Assembly (NCBI GenBank): GCA_910579115.1
Contig: CAJTSO010000013.1
Location: forward strand, 39,717-45,081
Reading direction: 5' to 3'
Origin: an uncultured Selenomonadaceae bacterium
Lineage (GTDB): Bacteria; Bacillota; Negativicutes; Selenomonadales; Selenomonadaceae
DNA: 5,365 nucleotides
Shown: positions 1-4,878 of the stretch, piece by piece
Numbering within the stretch: position 1 is the stretch's first letter
Layout: the number at the start of each line of letters is the position of its first letter
Program-made: the position numbers and the translations under genes
Notes under the pieces: generated by a model
Told to the model about the DNA's origin: nothing
The model's input: only the letters and a program-made list of their open reading frames with translations
The model's database searches: none

Positions 1-410
1 TCTGCCGATTCCTCATGGGGAACATCCGGCAGGATAAGTCCGTCCAAACCGGCCTCCTTAGCGTCGGCGAAAAATTCAGCCAAGCCGTAATTCAAAAGGT
101 TGTTAAGATATCCCATGGCTAAAAGCGGGATATTGGTAAAGGAGCGGATTTTTTTCACAAGGTCGATGAGCTTCGGCACTGTCATACCCTTCTTGATGGC
201 TTCAAAGGATGACCGCTGGATAATCGGGCCGTCGGCCATTGGGTCGGAAAAGGGAATGCCCAGCTCAATGGCGTCCGCGCCGTTTGCCTCGGCCATTTTT
301 ACAGCGGCAATTGTCGTTTCAATATCAGGCGCGCCAGCCGTAATAAAGATCACGAGACCCTTTTTATTGTCTGCTTTCAATTCTCTAAATTTACTGTCTA
401 TGCGATTCAT
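1..410 (-). CDS. trpA: Tryptophan synthase alpha subunit, N-terminal 136 residues (runs off window)
   Basis: TrpA cleaves indole-3-glycerol phosphate to indole and glyceraldehyde-3-phosphate and channels indole to TrpB in the cytosolic alpha2beta2 complex. The ATG is at 410-408 and the frame is open to the window edge; about half of the usual 260-270 residues are present. The start reads MNRIDSKFRE, followed by FITAGAPD. The catalytic pair is visible: Glu49 in AIELGIPFSDP and Asp60 in MADGP, at the same numbers as the Salmonella enzyme. The LPDVP segment near residue 128 fits the family's PDLP loop. The loop usually read as Y(Y/M)NP is YLNN here (residues 101-104), a mild deviation. The trpB stop TGA ends one base before this ATG, and the SD (GGGGGAGGAG, about 425-416) lies inside the last trpB codons, so translation is probably coupled to trpB. 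The identification is secure; the C-terminus cannot be assessed. Confidence 0.97.
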   Translation of the reverse strand, partial: MNRIDSKFRELKADNKKGLVIFITAGAPDIETTIAAVKMAEANGADAIELGIPFSDPMADGPIIQRSSFEAIKKGMTVPKLIDLVKKIRSFTNIPLLAMGYLNNLLNYGLAEFFADAKEAGLDGLILPDVPHEESA

Positions 411-411
411 T

Positions 412-1590
412 TCAAATCTCCTCCCCCAGCACCTTTGCTACCATCTGAACGTCCTTATCGCCCCGTCCGGAGAGGCAGACAACGACTACCTCGTCCTCCC
501 TGGTGGAGGGCATGAGCTTTTCAAGATAGGCCAGAGCATGAGAGCTTTCCACTGCGGGGATAATGCCCTCCAGCTCAGATAAAAGGCGGAAGGCTGCCAG
601 TGCCTCATCATCGGTGATGCCGACATAATCGACAACGCCCGCGTCCTTGAAATAGGAATGCTCAGGGCCTACGCCGGGATAGTCAAGCCCGGCAGAAATA
701 GAATATGCCTCCAGCGCCTGCCCGTCATCATCCTGTAACAGGTAGCTGTACGCCCCGTGAAGGACGCCGGGACGGCCCTTTTCGAGAGTCAGGGCGTGTT
801 CATCGGTATCCATTCCTTTTCCGGCTGCCTCTACGCCAAATTTTTTTACCTCCTTATCGTTGCGGAAATCGTAGAAGGTTCCCATCGCATTGGAACCGCC
901 GCCTACACAGGCAACCAGATAGTCCAGGCGGCCGCCGGCCTGTTCCTTCACCTGCCGGCGGATTTCCTCGCCAATGACCTTCTGAAAGTCCCGGACAAGT
1001 TCAGGATAAGGAGCCGGACCGGCAACGGTGCCAATGAGATAATAAGTATCGTCCACATGGGCGGACCAATAGCGGATCGCCTCGTTCATCGCATCCTTCA
1101 AGGTACCGGAGCCTCCCTCAACCGGAATGACCTCTGCCCCCAGAAGCTTCATGCGGAAAACATTCAGCTTCTGCCGCTCAACGTCCACCTTGCCCATGAA
1201 CACCTTGCACTTAAAGCCAAAAAGAGCCGCCACCGTCGCCGAGGCAACGCCATGCTGACCGGCGCCCGTCTCGGCAATAATGCACTTCTTACCCATGCGC
1301 CTGGCCAGAACAGCCTGCCCCAAGGCATTGTTTATCTTGTGGGCGCCGGTGTGAAGCAGGTCCTCCCGCTTCAGAAAAATCCTTGCCTTGCCGTAATGCC
1401 GGGTAAGCTTCTCGGCATAATAAAGCATAGAGGGGCGGCCTGCATACTCTTTTAATATCTTTTTGAAGTCAGCGATAAACTGCGGATCATCCTTGTATTT
1501 ATCATAGGCTTCTTCTAATTCGTTCAGAACAGGCATTACCGTTTCCGGTACATACTGTCCGCCATATTTGCCAAACCTTTTAGTCGCCAT
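412..1590 (-). CDS. trpB: Tryptophan synthase beta chain, complete
   Basis: TrpB is the PLP enzyme (fold type II) that condenses indole with L-serine to give tryptophan, as partner of TrpA. The 392-residue length is normal for the standard TrpB1 type. The start GKYGGQYVPET is typical. The Schiff-base lysine is Lys85 in HTGAHKINNALGQ, the catalytic Glu is Glu107 in AETGAGQHG, the PLP-phosphate loop is GGGSNAMG (230-237), and Ser375 in SGRGDKD contacts the pyridine ring. A small deviation is GPAPYP at 191-196, where I expect GPHPYP in most homologues. The ATG is preceded by a strong SD (CGGAGGAAAG, 1603-1594). It follows trpC after an unusually long 135-bp gap and sits one base ahead of trpA. 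All key residues are present, so it should be functional. Confidence 0.98.
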   Translation of the reverse strand: MATKRFGKYGGQYVPETVMPVLNELEEAYDKYKDDPQFIADFKKILKEYAGRPSMLYYAEKLTRHYGKARIFLKREDLLHTGAHKINNALGQAVLARRMGKKCIIAETGAGQHGVASATVAALFGFKCKVFMGKVDVERQKLNVFRMKLLGAEVIPVEGGSGTLKDAMNEAIRYWSAHVDDTYYLIGTVAGPAPYPELVRDFQKVIGEEIRRQVKEQAGGRLDYLVACVGGGSNAMGTFYDFRNDKEVKKFGVEAAGKGMDTDEHALTLEKGRPGVLHGAYSYLLQDDDGQALEAYSISAGLDYPGVGPEHSYFKDAGVVDYVGITDDEALAAFRLLSELEGIIPAVESSHALAYLEKLMPSTREDEVVVVCLSGRGDKDVQMVAKVLGEEI

Positions 1591-1725
1591 TTTCTTTCCT
1601 CCGTTTTAATCACTTTATATTTTAACTGAATGAACTGTTAAAAAGCCATTTTCTTAGCGAAATTTTCCGTTTCTCTCGCGATTCATCCCGCTACCCTCCG
1701 AAAGAATACATCGTACTTCCCGCAA
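1591..1725 (-). other. trpC-trpB intergenic gap of 135 bp
   Basis: Gaps inside trp operons are usually near zero, and the other junctions here are an overlap, 34 bp and 1 bp. This gap holds a 10-codon ORF with a strong SD (see 1654-1686), an AT-rich stretch (about 1610-1645), and the trpB SD at 1603-1594. I see no convincing intrinsic terminator: the best hairpin, GCGAGA with TTTCGC (about 1680-1657), has an 11-nt loop and no U-tract. An internal promoter in the AT-rich stretch is possible, but I cannot point to a clear -35/-10 pair. Confidence 0.6.
1654..1686 (-). CDS. Possible 10-residue peptide (MNRERNGKFR) between trpC and trpB
   Basis: An ATG at 1686-1684 follows GGAGGG with a 7-nt spacer (1699-1694), a better ribosome site than those of trpC or trpF, and reads MNRERNGKFR then TAA. 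I recognise no family. Its first 9 bases (ATGAATCGC) are identical to the start of trpA, and the peptide resembles the trpA start MNRIDSKFR with a one-residue gap. It could be a relic of a duplicated gene start, a short coupling ORF, or chance. At 10 codons, the SD quality is the only real support for translation. Confidence 0.25.
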   Translation of the reverse strand: MNRERNGKFR

Positions 1726-2517
1726 TCATCTTCCGGCGGCAGCGATTTCTTTCGTCATACCCCCTATATCCTCAGCCACCACCAGCCCTTCTCCCACCAG
1801 AACTCCTCGACATCCGGCCAGCCTGAGTTTCTCCGTATCTGAACCATCGTGGATACCGCTCTCACTGATGAGAATGCGGTCCGCCTGAGTATTGTTCCTT
1901 TCTATGTAAGGCAGCAGCTCCAGCGTATTCTCGATTGACGTAGCAAACGTCTTCAGATTCCGGTTGTTTATTCCAATAAATCTCCCGTTGGAAGCCAGCG
2001 CCTTATCCACGTCAGCCTCATCGTGAACCTCGATCAGGGCGTCCATCCCCAGATTGTGAACCACCTCCAGGAAATCCTTTAATTGCTTCCCGGTAAGTAT
2101 TCTGGCTATCAGGAGAACCGCGTCTGCTCCAAGCCATCGCGCCTCATAAATCTGATATTCGTCGATTATGAAATCCTTGCGCATTACGGGAAGTCCTGTA
2201 ACCTTTTTCACGGCGGGAATATCTTCATTTCGCCCCAGAAAATGGGAATCCGTGTGAACGGATAACATCGCCGCCCCGGTTTCGCTGAAGATTTTTGCCA
2301 GCTGGGTGACGTCATAGCCCGTAGAAAGGCGACCCTTAGCCGGGGAATTAAGCTTGCACTCGGCAATAAGGGAAAATTCAGCCTTTTCCAGCACAGCTCT
2401 CATCCGATGGGTTCCCTGGTTCAGTTCAGCCTTAATTTTGTCAAGGGAGTTGTTCTTTTTTGCCTCCTCAACAACCGCCCGCTTCTTTTCTATTATTTCC
2501 GCAAGAATATCTCTCAT
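1726..2517 (-). CDS. trpC: Indole-3-glycerol phosphate synthase, complete
   Basis: TrpC closes the ring of CdRP (the product of TrpF) to indole-3-glycerol phosphate, with loss of CO2 and water; it is a (beta/alpha)8 barrel in the cytosol. Numbering from the ATG gives 263 residues, normal for a monofunctional TrpC. Motifs in order: AECKLNSPAKG (Glu53, Lys55, Lys61), MRKDF (Lys114), LIEVH (Glu163), GINNRNLKTF (182-191), SESGI (218-222) and VGEGL (241-245). The usual SVLTD strand reads SVHTD here. Start choice: the frame can be extended to a GTG at 2526, but the purine-rich AAGGTGG sits 5 nt before the ATG at 2517 and directly overlaps the GTG, so I favour the ATG (MRDILAEIIEKK, a typical TrpC start). 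It lies 34 nt downstream of trpF; the more common clostridial order has trpC before trpF. Confidence 0.95.
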   Translation of the reverse strand: MRDILAEIIEKKRAVVEEAKKNNSLDKIKAELNQGTHRMRAVLEKAEFSLIAECKLNSPAKGRLSTGYDVTQLAKIFSETGAAMLSVHTDSHFLGRNEDIPAVKKVTGLPVMRKDFIIDEYQIYEARWLGADAVLLIARILTGKQLKDFLEVVHNLGMDALIEVHDEADVDKALASNGRFIGINNRNLKTFATSIENTLELLPYIERNNTQADRILISESGIHDGSDTEKLRLAGCRGVLVGEGLVVAEDIGGMTKEIAAAGR

Positions 2518-2551
2518 TCTGTCCACCTTCCCTGCCTGTCCAGTCCTTTTG

Positions 2552-3166
2552 TCAAGTGCTTCTTTTCAAGAGCTCTATGTAATCGCGGATTTTCTCAGGC
2601 GATTTATTGCCCGCATCGTCCTCAAGACTGCCGGAGGCATCAAGTCCAGCGGGGTTGAAGATACTTATTGCCTCCAGCGCGTTTTCCGTTGAGATTCCCC
2701 CGGCGACGAAAAACGGTTTCGTGAGCCTGCCTGCTTCAATCGCCGCTTTCTTCCAGCCGAAGGCCCGTCCTGTACCGCCCCACTCATCCTTTGTAAAGCT
2801 GTCCAGGAGAATGATCTCCGCCGGATAACTATCGGCTGCTTCCAGAAAAAAATCATCTCCATAGCGAAATGCCTTTATCAGGGGGTATTCTATTTTGGCC
2901 GCATAATCGGCGGATTCCCGCCCATGGAGCTGAACGTAATCGAGCCCGCAGAGCTTCGCCGTATTATTGACATATTCGACCGCAGCATTTACGAATACCC
3001 CGACTTTTTTTATCCGGCTGACGCCCCGGCATATCTCCGCCGCCTTTTCCGGCTCTACATACCGCCGGGAAACCGGCGAGAGGATAAAGCCGATAAAATC
3101 AGCTCCCGCTTCCTCGGCTGCCCGGGCAGCTTCGATGTCTTTGATTCCGCAAATCTTAATCAACAT
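2552..3166 (-). CDS. trpF: Phosphoribosylanthranilate isomerase, complete
   Basis: TrpF carries out the Amadori rearrangement of N-(5'-phosphoribosyl)anthranilate to CdRP, the substrate of TrpC. The 204-residue length is normal for a monofunctional TrpF barrel. Motifs: KICGI with the catalytic base Cys6, SRRYV (33-37), VQLHG (78-82), the catalytic acid Asp122 in LLDS, GGTGR (130-134), AGGIS (155-159), and the last phosphate loop GLDASGSLE (174-182). The last usually reads DVSSGVE, so the Ser-Ser-Gly is rearranged to Ser-Gly-Ser. The ATG at 3166 overlaps the stop of the upstream trpD fragment by 7 bases (ATGTTGA), and the SD (CAGGA) is weak, so initiation may depend on ribosomes finishing the upstream ORF. 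The tail DDAGNKSPEKIRDYI is typical. Identification is secure. Confidence 0.96.
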   Translation of the reverse strand: MLIKICGIKDIEAARAAEEAGADFIGFILSPVSRRYVEPEKAAEICRGVSRIKKVGVFVNAAVEYVNNTAKLCGLDYVQLHGRESADYAAKIEYPLIKAFRYGDDFFLEAADSYPAEIILLDSFTKDEWGGTGRAFGWKKAAIEAGRLTKPFFVAGGISTENALEAISIFNPAGLDASGSLEDDAGNKSPEKIRDYIELLKRST

Positions 3167-3252
3167 GCCGGTTTCCTGCTGACGGCAACCAGCGCCTCTG
3201 CCTTTGTTAATTCCTGTCCCCCTGCAACCCTGTTAAGATAATGCTTCATCAT
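3160..3252 (-). pseudogene. trpD: trpD remnant: N-terminal fragment of anthranilate phosphoribosyltransferase
   Basis: This 30-codon ORF starts at ATG 3252 or the adjacent ATG 3249; from the latter it reads MKHYLNRVAGGQELTKAEA, then LVAVSRKPAC and a stop. The first 19 residues match the first helices of TrpD: from memory, B. subtilis TrpD has L5, G11, L14-T15 and E18-A19 at the same spacing. TrpD normally has about 340 residues and adds a phosphoribosyl group to anthranilate, just before TrpF. The GTGG, PRPP-binding and later motifs are all missing. The ORF sits where a first operon gene should be, 35 nt after the T-box terminator, and its TGA overlaps the trpF start, as an intact trpD would. 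The last residues (SRKPAC) may be the native TrpD C-terminus joined by an internal in-frame deletion; that is inference. There is no Trp codon, so it is not a classical attenuator peptide. Confidence 0.7.
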
Positions 3253-3287
3253 AATGATCCACTTCTTTCTGCATCGTTTATTCAAAT

Positions 3288-3343
3288 AAAAAAAACCGTT
3301 TCCCACCCGTCAGCGCAAATATTTGGCTTCAGGGGCGAAACGG
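3288..3343 (-). terminator. T-box terminator 2 (downstream module), overlapping antiterminator 2
   Basis: CCGTTTC (3343-3337) pairs GAAACGG (3302-3296), with further partial C/G pairing inside, followed by eight Ts (3295-3288). The competing antiterminator is fully canonical: AGGG (3359-3356) with CCCT (3334-3331), bulge TGGTACC, and GCG (3348-3346) with CGC (3337-3335). The loop of the terminator is long (about 34 nt) and contains the palindrome AAATATTT. The trpD fragment starts 35 nt later. Confidence 0.9.
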
Positions 3344-3394
3344 ATCGCGGTACCACCCTAATTCATCATTCATCAGCTAAACAATCAGTCAAAC

Positions 3395-3428
3395 AAAAAA
3401 GCCACTCCGCCCCCACGGGACGAAATGG
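3395..3428 (-). terminator. T-box terminator 1 (upstream module), overlapping antiterminator 1
   Basis: CCATTTCGTCCC (3428-3417), loop GTG, GGGGCGGAGTGG (3413-3402) form an uninterrupted 12-bp stem including G-U pairs, followed by C and six Ts (3400-3395). The competing antiterminator is CGGG (3445-3442) with CCCG (3419-3416), a TGGCACA bulge for the tRNA acceptor end, and an upper helix GTGAA/TTCGT (3434-3430 with 3424-3420) that uses G-U pairs. The two folds share TTTCGTCCC, as expected for a genetic switch. Confidence 0.88.
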
Positions 3429-3689
3429 ATTCACTGTGCCACCCGATGAATGATCTTCATTATTGAATGCAGAACCTGAAAGGTTCGATATTCTCAGCCC
3501 GATAACGGAGGCTTCCGTTCCTGCCTACACGGTAAAAACTTTCGGAGGACTCTCCCGGGACCATTCGTCTGCGTCTCCTGACCGATCATCACACCTGAGC
3601 TGCGCTCATCACCGGCTCGCTGAACATTCAACCGTCAGATTACTATTTCCCGTTCAATGATTTGTCCTATGAAATTTTAACTTGGAAAG

Positions 3690-3718
3690 AGTGTATACCC
3701 ACAGGGAAATATTGTCAA
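3690..3718 (-). promoter_or_regulatory. Promoter of the trp operon
   Basis: A perfect -35 box TTGACA (3718-3713), a 17-nt spacer and a -10 box TACACT (3695-3690) form a sigma-A type promoter. The expected start site is near 3683, about 30 nt before Stem I of the T-box. The AT-rich stretch just upstream (about 3757-3722) could act as an UP element. The -35 box directly follows the TAG stop of the upstream coding remnant (3721-3719). Confidence 0.82.
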
Positions 3719-3865
3719 CTATTTTTCCAATAATATTTTATATATCAATTGTCGTTGATTGTCTTTGGCTGACACGTCGATACAGGCGGCGATTCGCTCC
3801 TTGCCATCCTCCAGAGTCTCCTTTACAGAGACGACCACGCCGGTGAAAGCACCGGCGTGGTCGTC
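3719..3865 (-). pseudogene. Coding-like 3' remnant of an unidentified gene
   Basis: An open stretch of 48 sense codons ends in TAG at 3721-3719. It is bounded upstream by an in-frame TGA at 3868-3866 and has no plausible start with an SD. The sequence (TGVVVSVKETLEDGKERIAA, then CIDVSAKDN and QRQLIYKILLEK) has a natural, charged, protein-like composition. I do not recognise it with confidence; the ending faintly recalls C-termini of PilZ-type domains, but that is a guess. It lies in the same frame as cysK, beyond the cysK stop. Its first codons form one arm of the perfect 18-bp hairpin behind cysK. My reading is that it is the tail of a gene whose front was lost when the cysK block was joined here. 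A non-coding open stretch by chance remains possible. Confidence 0.4.
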
Positions 3866-3867
3866 TC
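3828..3867 (-). repeat. Perfect 18-bp inverted repeat (hairpin) directly behind cysK
   Basis: On the minus strand GAGACGACCACGCCGGTG, loop CTTT, CACCGGCGTGGTCGTCTC: 18 of 18 pairs match, starting 4 nt after the cysK stop. No U-tract follows (TGTAAAGG) and none is present on the other strand, so it is not a textbook intrinsic terminator, although its stability and position suggest cysK transcript termination or 3'-end protection. Only one copy is in the window, so I cannot say whether it belongs to a repeat family. Confidence 0.85.
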
Positions 3868-3871
3868 ATCT

Positions 3872-4804
3872 TCAGTCATCAAACAGCGGTGTGGACAGGT
3901 ATCGGTCGCCGGTGTCAGGGAACAGGACGACAATTGTCTTACCTGCATTCTCAGGCCGCATGGACAATTCGATTGCCGCGTGTAGCGCCGCCCCGGAAGA
4001 AATCCCCACCAGGATACCCTCTTTGCGGCCTGCCAACCGCCCGGCGGTAAAAGCGTTTTCGTTGGATACGGGAATGATCTCGTCGTAGATGGCAGTGTCC
4101 AGAATCTCCGGTACAAAGCCCGCCCCAATGCCCTGAATTTTATGAGCCCCGGAGCGGCCCTCGCTGAGAACAGGGGAATCCTTTGGCTCCACCGCCACCA
4201 CCTTCACCGCCGGATTTTGCTCCTTCAAATACTGTCCCACGCCGGTGATGGTGCCGCCGGTGCCCACCCCCGCCACAAAGATATCCACTTTTCCGTCAGT
4301 GTCCGCCCAGATTTCCGGGCCGGTGGTGGAATGGTGAGCGGCGGGATTGGCCGGATTGACGAATTGGCCGGGGATAAAACTTCCAGGAATCTCCTTTGCC
4401 AGCTCCTCTGCCTTAGCAATAGCCCCTTTCATCCCTTCGGCTCCTTCGGTGAGAACCAGCTCCGCCCCGTAGGCCTTCATCAGCTGGCGGCGCTCCACGC
4501 TCATCGTGTCCGGCATGGTGATAATGATGCGGTAGCCCCTTGCTGCCGCCACAGAGGCCAGCCCGATTCCCGTGTTTCCGGAGGTGGGCTCGATGATGGT
4601 GGAGCCGGGCTTCAGCTTTCCGCTGGCCTCCGCCTCATCAAGCATCGCCCTGGCAATGCGGTCCTTCACCGACCCGGCGGGATTGAAATACTCCAGCTTG
4701 GCCAGAATCCGGGCTTTCAGCCCCTCCTCCTTCTCAATATTGGTCAGCTCTAACAGGGGCGTTCTACCGATTAGCTGGTCGGCGGACGTGTAAATATTGG
4801 ACAT
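3872..4804 (-). CDS. cysK: Cysteine synthase (O-acetylserine sulfhydrylase), complete
   Basis: The enzyme replaces the acetyl group of O-acetyl-L-serine with sulfide to give L-cysteine; it is a cytosolic PLP enzyme of fold type II, the same fold as TrpB. The 310 residues match the usual CysK length. The Schiff-base lysine is Lys47 in NPAGSVKDR, the substrate loop is TSGNTG (74-79), the PLP-phosphate loop is GVGTGGT (179-185), IQGIGAGFVP (223-232) is the conserved region before the C-terminal domain, Ser270 lies in GISSGAA, and PDTGDRYLST (296-305) closes the protein. The ATG at 4804 has an SD (GAAGG) 7 nt upstream. It has its own promoter (4837-4865) and follows a MetY-like gene, which uses sulfide on O-acetylhomoserine, so the pair forms a sulfide-assimilation block. 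It is complete. CysM-like or cystathionine-beta-synthase-like specificity cannot be excluded by sequence alone, but the motifs favour CysK. Confidence 0.95.
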   Translation of the reverse strand: MSNIYTSADQLIGRTPLLELTNIEKEEGLKARILAKLEYFNPAGSVKDRIARAMLDEAEASGKLKPGSTIIEPTSGNTGIGLASVAAARGYRIIITMPDTMSVERRQLMKAYGAELVLTEGAEGMKGAIAKAEELAKEIPGSFIPGQFVNPANPAAHHSTTGPEIWADTDGKVDIFVAGVGTGGTITGVGQYLKEQNPAVKVVAVEPKDSPVLSEGRSGAHKIQGIGAGFVPEILDTAIYDEIIPVSNENAFTAGRLAGRKEGILVGISSGAALHAAIELSMRPENAGKTIVVLFPDTGDRYLSTPLFDD

Positions 4805-4836
4805 ATTATGACCTTCTTTCTTTTATTTGCGCCATC

Positions 4837-4865
4837 ATTATACCAAACGGAGCAAATTTCGTAAA
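4837..4865 (-). promoter_or_regulatory. Promoter of cysK
   Basis: A perfect -10 box TATAAT (4842-4837) is preceded at 17 nt by TTTACG (4865-4860), a 4-of-6 match to the -35 consensus. The expected start is near 4830, giving a leader of about 26 nt, too short for a riboswitch. No S-box or other structured leader fits into the 74-bp gap, and no terminator is seen behind the upstream gene, so cysK may also receive read-through. Confidence 0.72.
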
Positions 4866-4878
4866 AAGTCTTTCCTTG

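Larger units (their letters stand above)
3288..3683 (-). promoter_or_regulatory. Tryptophan T-box riboswitch with one Stem I and two antiterminator/terminator modules
   Basis: This leader RNA senses uncharged tRNA-Trp and permits read-through into the trp genes. Stem I base: CGGGA (3652-3648) pairs TCCCG (3560-3556). The 5' side of the specifier loop has AGTA (3644-3641); the 3' side has GAA followed by the specifier TGG (3563-3561), the Trp codon. CTGAC (3638-3634) pairs GTCAG (3582-3578), and the apical part contains AGCGAGCCGGTGATG (from 3621), resembling the AG-bulge/distal-loop region. Stem III is AACGGA/TCCGTT with loop AGCC (3519-3504). An extra hairpin GAACCT-TTC-AGGTTC follows (3486-3472). 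Then come two T-box sequences: CGGGTGGCACAGTG (from 3445) and the consensus AGGGTGGTACCGCG (from 3359), each followed by its own terminator. Only one Stem I and one specifier are present. Confidence 0.93.

Noticed and set aside
757..1455. Long plus-strand ORF of 232 codons opposite trpB
   Set aside because: It lies wholly antisense to trpB, whose frame carries all catalytic motifs; its protein has no recognisable family and no SD-supported start. Other plus-strand ORFs (100-582, 705-977, 2354-2692, 4142-4753) are shadows in the same way.
2518..2526. GTG start for trpC at 2526
   Set aside because: The purine-rich SD-like sequence would overlap or abut this GTG; it is correctly spaced for the ATG at 2517, which also gives a typical TrpC N-terminus.
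3160..3252. Small ORF as a classical Trp attenuation leader peptide
   Set aside because: It has no Trp codon and lies after both terminators; regulation is explained by the T-box, and the sequence matches TrpD.
3234..3274. Short ORF starting at ATG 3274 (MQKEVDHYDEALS)
   Set aside because: It has no SD, is 13 codons long and overlaps the better-supported trpD fragment in another frame.
3360..3394. A second Stem I between the two T-box modules
   Set aside because: Only 35 nt are available; no specifier loop, AGTA motif or AG bulge is present.
3241..3660. Plus-strand ORFs of 70 and 65 codons across the leader
   Set aside because: They are the complement of the T-box RNA; their sequence is explained by conserved RNA structure on the minus strand.
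3823..4128. Minus-strand 101-codon ORF overlapping the end of cysK
   Set aside because: It is an alternative frame of cysK; the cysK frame has the PDTGDRYLST ending and conserved motifs.
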